A DNA stretch of 64,000 nt from Tetrahymena elliotti 4EA (taxonomy: Eukaryota > Ciliophora > Oligohymenophorea > Hymenostomatida > Tetrahymenidae): positions 1,679,775-1,743,774 of the forward strand of contig JH720296.1 of the NCBI GenBank assembly GCA_000231825.2, written 5' to 3'. The position numbers and the translations under genes were made by a program. The notes beneath the pieces are model-generated. The model saw only the letters and a list, made by a program, of their open reading frames with translations, made no database searches and had not been told where the DNA came from. Shown one piece after another: positions 39,717 through 51,130 of this stretch (position 1 is the stretch's first letter; the number at the start of each line of letters is the position of its first letter).

Positions 39717-42381
39717 TCATTTCTTTTTATCATCTTTTCCTTTTGCTTTTGGCTTTTTAAGAAGATCTTTTTCATAGGTAATCCAAGGAACACGAAATTC
39801 CGGTAAGAAACTCACTCCTTGTTTCTTACACTTAATTAAATTTCTTTAAACCTAATTAATTTATTTCATATTTATTTTTTTTATTGAAAGTGTAATTATT
39901 TTACAGTTGATGTTCTTATGTGGAATTAACCTAATTCTAAATCAAACACAGCATAAGCTATTTCAAAATAAGTATTTGCTTCTAAATTTCTCTTTAGCTT
40001 TAGCATACAGCATCCTAAATTATTATAAACTGTTGCTGTTTCCATGTTATCAGCTCCTATAGATGCTTCTCTAATTTCCCTTGCCTAATAAATTATGAAT
40101 TTTTATAAAAACATTATTGTTTTTTGAAATTAAATTACTTTTAAAAAACTTCTTAATGCCAATTCATATTCTTCAACACGAAATAGTATTCCACCAAGAC
40201 CACAATAAGGTAAAGCTTTATCAAGATAGTCCATCTATAATTTATCAGATAAAACTTTGGAAGAAAAGAATGATGAAAGAGCTAAATCATCTCTACCTGC
40301 TGATTGAAAAATCATTCCCTTAAAGTATTCAAAAAATATTTCGTTTTATATTGTTAGATCACTTCTATCTTCAACATTCAACCATGTATCATAGCAAGTA
40401 TTTAAATTTTCTAAAGATGCATGGAAATTTTATTAAGAATAATTTAGAATTGATGCTTCTAAAAACTTTTTTGCATCTGCAGGAATATTTTATGGATAAA
40501 TCATCTTTTTTATTTTTAAAAAAATAATGAATACTTTTAGATAGAGAAAAAATATTAATTATACTTCTTCTAATAAGACAGGAGCAGCTTCTATATGGCT
40601 CATAACACCACTTTTTTGATTAATTTAAAATGGATTATTAAACTCTAATTAATCGTTATAACTATTGAAATAGTCATATGTTGTTTTTGGAGGAGGAGGG
40701 GGCATTCCTGCCCATCTTATTTCCCTTTCCTCCTCTCCTTTTTTCTTTTTCTTAGCTTCTTCTTTTGGTTTTTTAGCATTTTTATCTACGGGTGGCTTTG
40801 GGGGCTGTTCTCCAATAACTTTTGGTACATATTTGGTGACATCAATAACTTATTTTGCAGGCTTTTAGTTTTGTTTTGAAAATTTAAAAATTATCATTAA
40901 AAAGATCTAAATTTTACTTTGTAGGGTTAAGGTACTTATGGAAGCTCAGCTATAAGTGCTTTATAAATAGTATCTAATTCAAATTTAGAAGATATACCTT
41001 CTCCAAATTTTAGATTATTTTCAATAGCTTAAAGCAATTTTAATGGCTCTTCAAAAAACTCATCATCATTTTCATACAATTTTTTCTTTTTTTCCTTACT
41101 TTGGTTATTTGTTCCATCTTGTTGATTTGATAAATCTTGTTTATTATTTTGCTGGGCTTGAGACGAAGAGAAATTATTTTATTTATTACTTTAATTTTAC
41201 TAGGGAGTGGCTGTACCATCCTTTTTCTTATTTTAAAGTTGAATAGGACAAAACAAGCGATAGAGATATGTGCTAGAATATTTACTAGACTTTTTAAGAA
41301 AATCCCAATCATTTTCTTACTTTTTATTACGAATTTAAATAACATTTTACATAAATTTTTAAATAGCATCATGCACATCTTTCTCTTTCTTAATTTAATC
41401 TTTTGGTGTTGTTTCTAATGCCATTTTAACAAAAATCATTTAAAATTCAAAATAACTAATATAAGGATCTCCATCTGTTTTAGAAGTTATAGGTTTTTTA
41501 CCCAAATCCTTTTCAATTATTTTTTTAATCTACTCCTACTAATAGAATAAAGTCTCTGGCTAGTTAAAAGGAGGCTTTTTTAAATTAAAAATATTTATGT
41601 TTATGTTTTGTGCAAATATAAATGCTAGATTATTATTTTAGATATCAGTTTAATTTTTCAAAAATTTTAATTAATAAATGCAACTTACCACAATACGTAT
41701 TTATATATCTTGATAATGCTCTGCAGAAATTAATGTAGGAATAATACTTGCATCAATTAAAAACTTAAGTATGCTCATAGTACTTATCTTTTTATTTAAC
41801 ATATCTATTTCTTCCCATGTCAACATCTTAGATAAATAAATAAAAATAATTTATTATTTCCATTTGTCTTTTAAAGATTAAATAATTTTTACTATATTTT
41901 GTTTATCATAATTTTCTGGCATGTATGCAGTAAAAAGACACTTTAAATCCTCTTCATACTCTAAAATAGTATCAATTGTCATTTCATTAAAAACCTTCTT
42001 GTTAGATTCATCATAATTAAAAACACGATAAAAAACTGCATTTGAATTTGCACTTTTTTTTCTATGCTGAGGTATTTCCACTAAAATCTATTCTAAATAT
42101 TTTTCAATCGGATTCTTCTAGCCATGATAGTAAAGCTTTCCTACCTTCTTCAAAAAATTCATAAATTTAAATCTATTCAACTTGCCTGGAATTAACTCTT
42201 TAGCCTATTCTTACAGCTTTTTCATTTATCTTAAATCAGTTGTTATTTCTTAAACTTTCTTTTCTTCCTCTATTTCCTCATCTATTGCATTATTGTAGTT
42301 TTCCAAATAAAATTTTAATCCAAATCCGTTTCTAACAAGTCCTTTTTCCAATAATAGAACAAACAGTTCACTAAATCTCAT
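39717..42381 (-). CDS. TPR-domain protein, possibly ciliary
   Basis: Six exons, 42381-41689, 41574-40918, 40861-40565, 40504-40139, 40084-39905 and 39851-39717 (introns 114, 56, 60, 54 and 53 nt), 775 residues, TGA stop; a further in-frame intron at 41827-41892 would shorten it to 753. N-terminal helical region (MRFSELFVLLLEKGLV), then a K/Q/S-rich patch and an unusual KPPVDKNAKKPKEE...GMPPPPPKTTYDYF linker. The C-terminal ~240 residues are TPR-like helices: FHASLENLNTCYDTW, ALPYCGLGGILFRVEEYELA, ADNMETATVYNNLGCCML and a final VPWITYEKDLL before a Lys-rich tail. The TPR arrangement, with a run of Tyr-Asn-Asn-Leu-Gly and a basic end, is common in axonemal proteins of ciliates, but I cannot name an orthologue. 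The linker could also mean two genes were joined; the exon joins all keep frame. Confidence 0.75.
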
Positions 42382-44001
42382 ATGGTTTTATTCCTAAATG
42401 TAATGATTTTATTTAAATAATTTATTAATCCCTTCATTTCAATGTAACTAAAATAATAATAAAGCTCATTTTAAAATTGATGAACAAAGAAACATCAAAA
42501 TTATTTAATCAAGATGAAAAAATGAGAAGATGTCTTCTTAAATTAATGCAAAATACCGATTTACAATAAGACTAATAAAGCTACTCTATTTTTTTCTCAT
42601 CAGATAATTAAAAAAAGAATTTATCCTCCATCTAGTTTTAACCTCTTATTTATATTTTAGACTAATTATTTTATTCTATCCTTTTGATAAAAACAATTTT
42701 TATAACTTGATTTTCTAATCAAAACAAAATGAAATTTACAAATAATTATTCAAATTAATCATTACTGATTAAATAAAATATTGCTATTAAATAAGCCAAA
42801 GAAATATAAATAGCATACAAAAAACTGGTAGATTAAATTACATGATAAAGAAATTCTACTTTTAATTGCCTTTTCTATCAAATAAATAATCTTACAAAAA
42901 TATCATTTTTAAAATTATTTTAATATTTTTTTTCTAAAATTAATAATATGATTTATTTTCATTTGAAATTAAATTCATTTACCAATAAGTTTCAAGTAGA
43001 GAATACATAAAAATAAAATTATATCTAACATAAAATTTTTTAAAAAGTCTGTTAATTTATTTATTAGAATTCTCTCAATCATTCACATCCATTAATAATT
43101 TTTTTTGAAAAAATAAATTTTGTTTTAAAATAAATATGAAAACCAAATTCTTTAGACTTACTAATTTCCTTGAGATTAATATTTTTCAAATTAAAGAATA
43201 TTGCTATTAGTTTTCTTATAAACACTATCTATTGCATCATTATATTTTTTTAGATCACCAGCTCAACCTAAGCATAAAAATAATAAGAATCTATAAATTT
43301 ATAATTTTGCTAGTATTTTTTAATTTTAAAATATTTGATTAAAATATGTATTTTTATCTTCTCTCTGTATTATTGGTATATTTGTTAATTGGAAAATAAT
43401 TAGTAAGGAAGAAAAATAATATTCTAACATTTAAGATCATATTAAGCAAAAGATAATAAGAAAATATTAATTAAGAAAATATGATTTTGATTTATTGATT
43501 AATGGTTGCCGTGAATAATTAATTTGTAAAAATTAGAAATAAAAAAGATTTTTAAAATAAATTGACTTAAGTATCTTAAATTTATAATAAATAAATAAAA
43601 AAATTTTATATAATAAATAGATAAAGTAATTTTTTATTAGAACCTCGTTTCTTAGATGGCTATATGTGGAAGTTATTTTTTTTTAAGAAAAATATTTTAA
43701 ATTCTAACAAGTAAATTTATTAAATTTAAGCGCCAATTCTGTTAGTATTTAATTAGCTTTGATTTAAAATAATTAACCCACAAAATAATGATTAGATTTG
43801 TAAGATTCAGAAAGCATAAATTTTTTGTTTTTGATCTGGGTTAGCCAAAGATTTTGCAGCAAATCAAAAAAATAAAAAATTAGTAAAGTAATCACCAATA
43901 TTTTGGTATTAATTTTTATAAATATTTTTTTTTTTGTGTGAAGATTTTTAATATATTTTTTCATTTAGAGCAAATTATATTTAGATATAAAATAAGCTAA
44001 T
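42382..44001. other. Divergent AT-rich region
   Basis: Between the divergent TPR gene and helicase gene; must contain both promoters. From 42711 to 43990 I see only A/T-rich DNA and short direct words. A small open frame at 42480-42710 is listed separately. Confidence 0.5.
42480..42710 (+). CDS. Possible small Q-rich protein or first exon
   Basis: A 76-residue frame from ATG to TGA. Its first ~35 residues (MNKETSKLFNQDEKMRRCLL, then KLMQNTDLQQD) look like ordinary protein, with a Cys and mixed charges, whereas the end is hydrophobic. It begins 99 nt from the start of the divergent TPR gene. It may be a small gene, the first exon of something longer, or chance; no homologue recognised. Confidence 0.3.
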
Positions 44002-47000
44002 ATGAAATCAACTAAAATAAAATAAGTTTAGGGTTAGGCTTCATTAAAAAATTTTTTTAAACCTAAAAATTAACCTGTTTAGGAAGATACTTAACTTGCG
44101 ATTAAAGAAAATGTTATCACACCATCCAATAAATAAATTGATGTGAAGGTTGAGGATGAATAAATAGATTAGAATTAAGTTGATAACGATTTTAATTCTA
44201 AATAAAATCCTGAAATAGAATAATTAAATATAGATAATTATGAAAATAGTTTGGATGTTTTATAGAGAAGAGAGGAGTACATCAAAAAAAAATTGAGTCC
44301 TTTCAAATACAGTAAAAGAAAATCATTCAAATCAAAAGTGAAAAATAAAAAAGTTAAAGATGAAAGGTCTCTTTCGCCTGTAAATAAAAAACGCTCAAAA
44401 TAATAATTAAAATGGCTCAGATAAACACTGTCTTCTAAAAAGAAGGTAAAAATTGAAGATGAAGATATGGAATTAATAGAATAAAAATTAGCTTCTATCT
44501 ATAAATAAGAACGACTTTCTTAAATTTAATTTACTCCTAAAGAAGATAATTCCAAGTAGAATTAAATGGAAGTATTAGAAGAATAATAATACCCTATAGC
44601 AGTAGTTTCTTAATTTGATAGCAGATAAGAAAACATGTCTAACAATAGTAGTAAAAGAAGTGAATGGAGCAAAGGATCTAAATCAGATGGGAGGACAAAT
44701 AGATAACTTTAAATTAATGATTTTAGATAATTTAATTCTACTTTAAGTAGTAATAAAAAAGTAAAACATTCAAATAATTAAACATAAACTGAAGTTGATA
44801 AAATAAATAATAATAAAATGATTGCTGAATAAGAATAAGGTAATACGATGGAATGTGAAAAAAATACAATTAATTTATAGGCATAAGCTAATAATTAAAT
44901 TAACGAAAACATAGAGAAAAATGCTAATAAAAATAATTAAGATATATAACAAGAATAACAAGAACAGTAAATAATACCACCAAAAGTAAGCTAACAAAAG
45001 AAAATGAAGAATTTGTTATCATTTTGTATTCCAACTTAAAATAAAAATATGATTGAAAGGACAAAACAAAAAGAAAACATAGCTATTAATGATAAAGTTA
45101 GTGAAAATAATATTAATTAAAGTAAAGATACTTAGCATGAAGATTAATAGACTTAATTAAAAAATGTACTTTAAAAATAACCAGAAAATAAAATTAAATA
45201 ACCAAAAGAAAATTCAACAAATTCAAAATTAGTATTTGCCAAAAATAATTAAAAATCCTCAGATGAAAATGTTTAAAAATAAGATAAAAAGTTTGCAAAT
45301 GATATGGAAAACGAGGAATAATAGTAGTAAATTGAGTATATTGAGGAAGTATAGAATAAAAATTAATAAATTCAAGATATTGGACAGAAAGAGATAGAAG
45401 AAAATAAATAAAATATTGAAGCCTAAACTAAGGAAAATGAAAAAAATGCTTAAAGTATGTTTAAGCTATTTATTTTGTATATGGAATAGAATGCAAAAGA
45501 TTTAACTTAAAATTAACAACAAAGTTTAAATAAATTAAAAAAATTCAAACCTGTAACTAGAATTTCTTATGAAAAATAAATTAAAGAGTATAAATTCTCA
45601 GAACAATATGACGTATTTATTGTTTAATATGAAAAAGTCCAAGAATTAAAAATTTAATTTTGTGACTTCATTGAATTTATGAAAATCCCTAAAAAGAAAA
45701 AAAATGAAATTTATAAAAAGATTAATTAATTTTACAAGCAATTTACTTTTAATAAAGAGGAATTTGAAAAAAGTATGAAGTAAAATCTAGATTTATATTA
45801 TTCTAGATTCTTAAAATTTATATCAGCCCCATCTAATGATTAAGATGAGAAATAAAAAGAAAAGTAAGAAGTCCAAAAAATTGGTAATTTTTTTCTAAAA
45901 AAATTATCATATCTGTATTCATTTTAATTGTATAAAAGAAATGAAAGGAAAAGATAGCTATAGAGTTATCAGCTATAAAACATAGTGGGATTAGTAGATA
46001 GAAATACGCCCAACAGAAGAATAATTAGATGTAATTGTAAGTGATATTAAGAAAGATACAAAGATTATTGCTTGTGCAGGTTGATTTATTTAAAATAAAC
46101 TACTTTTATCAAATGTTTTATTTTAAATATTATTTAACTATTATCAAAAATAGGAAGTGGAAAAACAACAACCCTTGTAATAAGATTAAAATATTTATTA
46201 GATCATGGTGTAAAGCCAAATTAGATTATTATCAGTACTTTTAATATTGAAGCTGGTAAACATATTAGTTAAAAAGTTTATGAAATGATCGGAAAAGAAG
46301 TTTAGCAGTCAATAATCATTGGAAATATAGATAAAATAGCATACAAGTTTATTAGAAGCGAATTAGAAGCAAAGTAAAAGAATTCCTCATCAGTTTTACT
46401 ATTTAGTTAAAGAGAATACTGTGATATTTGGCTGGCACATATTAAAAAATATAAATTTTAGTACCTGTAATATAAATACTTCTTTTTTGATGAGTTTTAA
46501 GATGTATCTGAATTATAATATTAAATTCTTATGGAATTTAAGAATCTTAATTGCATTTTAACAGTCATAGGTAATACATAATTTCATTTTTATACCAAAA
46601 TCATAATTAATATTTTTATTTTTAAATGAAAATTTAACTTTTAAATCATTTTCGATGAAAAAATTAAACTCTATTTTATTTAATACAAAATGAATTGTAT
46701 ATTCAAAGAAAATTATTTAAGAATAAAAACCCAACAAATTTAAATTTGAAAAATTTGAAAAAGATTTAAAGAACTTAAAATACTCAGAATTTTTAAAATA
46801 GCAAATCTTAAAAATTAAAAAAAAATTCTTTTGTTTTTAGATAAAAATAAAAATTTTAATAATTACCTTTATTTTTTTATTGATGAATAAATTGCTTTAA
46901 ATTTTTAAATATACCAAAAATCTTAAAAATTTACTGCTCTCTTACAAAATTAAAGTTTAAATTTTTTTGCTTGTTTTATATAATAGGTGATGATGCTTAA

Positions 47001-50000
47001 AATATTTATGGGTTTAGAGATACTAAGATTGATATAATTTAAAATAGAATTAATGAAGATTTGAAGAAAAAGAAAAAGGAATTATAAGAATTCAAATTAA
47101 CAGCTAATTACAGAAGTACACATTTAATAACTAAGTTTGCAAATAAGATATTAGAAAAAAATGAAAATTTGATTAAGAAAACTATGTAAAGTGCAATGGA
47201 AATACATGGAGAATCAGAAGCAGAAAGAATGAAGAGCAAATATGATAAGGAGGATGATTATCCTTACTTACATATTTTTGACTCTGAGAAATAATAAAAT
47301 GAGTCTATTATCAAAAGAATACTTTCACTTGTTAGACATAAAGGATTTTAGTTTAAAGATATTGCTATTATAGGTCCTATGAATGATTAATTAAAAAAAT
47401 TTGAAGAAGTTGTTGAAAAACACAATCAGAAAAGCATTTAAAGTGATTAAATACCATATTAAGCTTTTATTACATTAAAATTTGAAGATTTTAAATTAGT
47501 AGAGTTTAATTCTGCTCCACAAAAGTAAAATAAACTGACTATATCAACTATTCATAGAAGTAAGGGACTTGAATGGGATATTGTTTATTTTTTGGGATGC
47601 AATGATGACTAATTTCCTATGGCTTTTGTTTAAAAGAATAAAAGTTAAGCTTGTGTAATTTTAGAGGAGTAAAGAAGGCTTTTTTATGTTGGAGCTACAA
47701 GAGCAATAAAAGAATTAAACTTTTGTTGTATTATAAAAGAACCTGAAAGAATGAATGAAAAGGATAAAACTTTAGGAAAATATAAAGTAAGTAGGTTTTT
47801 TGCTGATATTCCTAGAGAATATTTTAGAGCTGATATAATGCTCGATTTTTAAGAACACATTATGTCTGGTTATAAATGGATTGAATTTGATTAACTTGGT
47901 AACGATGAAGAGCAATTTTCTATTAAAATCAGAGAAGTTATATCCAAAATGAATAGTAAATAGCTTGAAGATATAAATGCTTTTACATAAAATATTGTTC
48001 AGGAAAAAACTGTTAAAAGTCTCTACATGGACAAACATGAAATTTCTTAATAAGTCAAAGATAATTAATTGTTTACAGAAATGGGTATGTTTTTTGACAG
48101 ATGCATTGTAAGAATGATTGGAGAAAAATACAATGCTAAAAATTCATTCTACAATTAAGTAAGGTTTTTAAAAATTAGATTAATTATATACACAAATATA
48201 TATATAAGTAAAATTAATTTTTATAAAATAGGTTGCTGCTTAGGTAATTTTACCTCAAATTTATGATTTACATCTACCAGAGAATTTATTTAGACTATTT
48301 TTGAGATACAGTAAATTTTTTACAACATTTGACTCTGCTTAGTTAGACGATTCGAGAAATGTCATAGAGAGATTCAGGAACGAAGGAGATAGAGAAAAAA
48401 GTGAGTAAGAAATTCTAGATATGTAGGAGCTTCACAGTATATTATCATATAATGCAGAAATTTAATGCCTTAAGAAGATACAGATATTTAACTTTTAAAA
48501 GCATAAATCTAATAGGTATTTTTAAGATTAATTTGAAAGGCTTGGATAAAGTTATATTATAGCTCTTAGTGAATACATGAATAAACACAAAAAAAGTGAA
48601 GAGATTTATGAAAATATCTATAAAATCTCCAAATGTGGTTTTTTGTTTGAGAATAGAAGAAAATATTTGTACAATAACAACTTGAATACTATTTTAGACT
48701 TTGAACTTTTGAAGAATATTTAAGTTAATTTCATAAATGGATATTTATCCTAGTATTAAAGCTTAGAATGCAAGAAGATATATAAAACAAAGAATATTTA
48801 GGGTTTAATTGATTTGATTGCAAATCAAAATCATTTAATTTTCTTCAAATTTGATATTTTTGAAACATACAAAAAGGAAGACTTCCTTAACTACCTTTTT
48901 GCTGCTGCTTATATGCAAGTTGTAGATAAAATAACTATTGAATAGATAAGTATCTTTAACTTTCTTACAGGAGTAATCTAGTCTATAGATTTAACAGCTT
49001 GGGATAAGCAAGAATCCTATTTTAATCAAATTGAATAAATAGCCAAAGCTTAAATTCTATAGAATGTAGAGAATAATATCATGAAGATCATAGATTAAGA
49101 ATAAGATCAAGTATTGAATTAGTAATAGAAAGAAGAATTGAAAAAGTTAATATTTTCAAATATTTCTCCGCAAGAACTCTAAGAAAATATCTAAAATATC
49201 AGATCAGGTTCAACTTCAGTAAATAAAAATGAAATGTTAGCAGAATAAAATGAAGAAATAGGACAGGATTTACATCAAATTGATTAAAATGATAACTAAT
49301 AACCAAACGGAACAGTGATGGTTGAAGAAAAGGAATAAATAGTAAATTCAGAGCAAAAAGATAAAAATGAAATTATTAATAAGAATAATATTTCGCACAG
49401 CAAACAATAAATTGAATCTTATGAACCTTTAAGGAAGAAAATATAATTTGAAGAGCTAAATCATCCTGCAATATTGTTTAATGATATGCAGGTTGAATAT
49501 TAAAATAGTTTTATAAATAATTAATTTTAATACGAAGAAAACGAGAATGATTTTAATAATAGTAATTAAAGCAATATAAAAGATAATAATAAAATGTAGG
49601 ATGAGAACTTGATTAATTATCATCTGTAAGAATAATTTCCATAATAGATTGAACAAAATCAAATTAAAAAATTAAGCGCTTAAAAATAGTAAACTAATAT
49701 GATATAAACAGAATTCAAAAGCTCCATTTAACATCTTAAAGATTAATAATTAAAAGAATAGCTAACAATTGATGTTGATAAATTTAAAAGGCTCCATTAA
49801 AAATATAACAGTATTTAGTAAGAGACTTTATATGATGCTTAAAAGGATAAATAGGAATTAATTGACCAAAAATAGATTAACAAAAATAACATAATAGGCT
49901 AGTAGTAGGTTTAAATCTAACCATAGTAAATTTAAGAGAAAAAAAAGTAATTCTATAAAGAAACTAGCAGTAACCATTTTAATAAATAAGCTAACTAAAA

Positions 50001-50499
50001 ATAATAAGAGTAAAATCACTGTAAAAGTTAAAGCTTTGATGCAGATTATGATATATAAGAGGACAACTCTGCTCTTAGTAAGCCTGAATTTTAGAAAATT
50101 CATTAAAGTAGTAGCTATCCTGAATATGAAGAAGACGATATATCAAATATTTAATCTTAAGAAGAAGAGGATACAAACTACAGCTATGCTCATAATTTTG
50201 AAAAATAAACAAAACATAATCAAAATAGAGCTTCTAACATTAATAAGAAAAACCTAATGAAAAAAAGTCCAAATAGTAAATATAATTAATAGAAAGAAGT
50301 TAAAATAAAACCAGGAAATGTTATTCCTACCCATAAAATGAATTAATAGCAATTTAAAAAAGTTAATCTTTCAAACTATATAGAAATACTGAATGCATAT
50401 GAAGAGGAAGATATAGATTCAGATTAAGATGATTCCGATGATTAAATTATGATACAAAGATTTAGATAGATTCAAGGACAATAGAAAAAAAAATATTGA
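44002..50499 (+). CDS. UvrD/Rep-type superfamily 1 DNA helicase with long extensions
   Basis: Five exons, 44002-45883, 45939-46079, 46154-46570, 46987-48158 and 48232-50499 (introns 55, 74, 416 and 73 nt), 5880 nt, 1959 residues, TGA stop. The helicase core spans ~650-1060: Q motif RPTEEQLDVI, Walker A ACAGSGKTTTL (~673, assembled across intron two), motif II DEFQDVSE (~785), GDDAQNIYGFR (motif III, ~813), the TANYRST arginine motif IV, TIHRSKGLEWD (motif V, ~999) and EEQRRLFYVGATRA (motif VI, ~1040). Every ATPase motif is intact. It should be a 3'-5' DNA translocase of repair or recombination; Srs2, FBH1 and UvrD are the known eukaryotic and bacterial comparisons, and I cannot choose between them. 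The ~640 N-terminal and ~750 C-terminal residues are largely charged, Q/N-rich and disordered, with basic patches (KSFKSKVKNKKV). A middle part (1100-1400) is more ordered and could be a nuclease-like or accessory fold. Confidence 0.9.
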
Positions 50500-51130
50500 G
50501 TTTATTTCTAATTAAAAACCATATTATGTTGTCTTCTCAAAATAACTTTTTTTAAATTATTTAGATTATTTTTATTTTTTCTTTTTCATCTTTTTTAATC
50601 ATTTTTATTTTTTATTTTGTTCTTTGGTCTTAGTAAATTTAGTCTAAAATAATTTTTTCCTGAGATGAATAATTGATTTTTAAGATATATAAGTATATAA
50701 AGAAGCTAGGAGTTTTTATTTAGTATACTGTTAAGATGATTATAATTTCAAAAAAATTGTTATGAAAGGAGATCAAATAATTATCTAAACATTTAAATAT
50801 TATTATCAATTTTATTTTGATTAATTTGAATTTGATTTTATTTATACAATTCCTCAAAGAATAGTATAGGACTCTTGATCTTAGATTTAAGAACACATAT
50901 CTATCTTTTTGAGCAAGAAAAGCGAAAATTACAAAAAGTAATAAACTGCAGACAAAATTTATTTTAAAAAATAAAAATTGCATTAAATAAAAAAAAAATT
51001 ATCCATTTCATGAAAGAATAAGTTAAATATTGTAAAATTAAAACAATAAATATGAAACAATAGATTATACAAAGTGAATATCTAAATATAATGGTTGATA
51101 GAGTATTTATGATTAATAGTATTTTAGTAA
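50500..51130. other. AT-rich convergent spacer
   Basis: Lies between the stops of the helicase and OSCA-like genes. One minus-strand frame inside it (50537-50983) is listed as a candidate. No hairpin or repeat stands out. Confidence 0.45.
50537..50983 (-). CDS. Possible secreted or membrane protein, unrecognised
   Basis: A 148-residue frame, ATG 50981-50983, TGA 50537-50539. It opens with a strong signal-peptide-like stretch (MQFLFFKINFVCSLLLFVIF) and ends in a charged, coding-like segment (SSQEKIILDQIYQDQ, then KMIKKDEKEK). The middle is I/L/K-rich and could be non-coding DNA. No homologue recognised and no better splice model found. Kept as a candidate only. Confidence 0.25.

Noticed and set aside
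41040..41418. Overlapping open frames on both strands read with the standard code
   Set aside because: They are shadows and out-of-frame readings of the second exon of the TPR gene, which is explained by the ciliate code.
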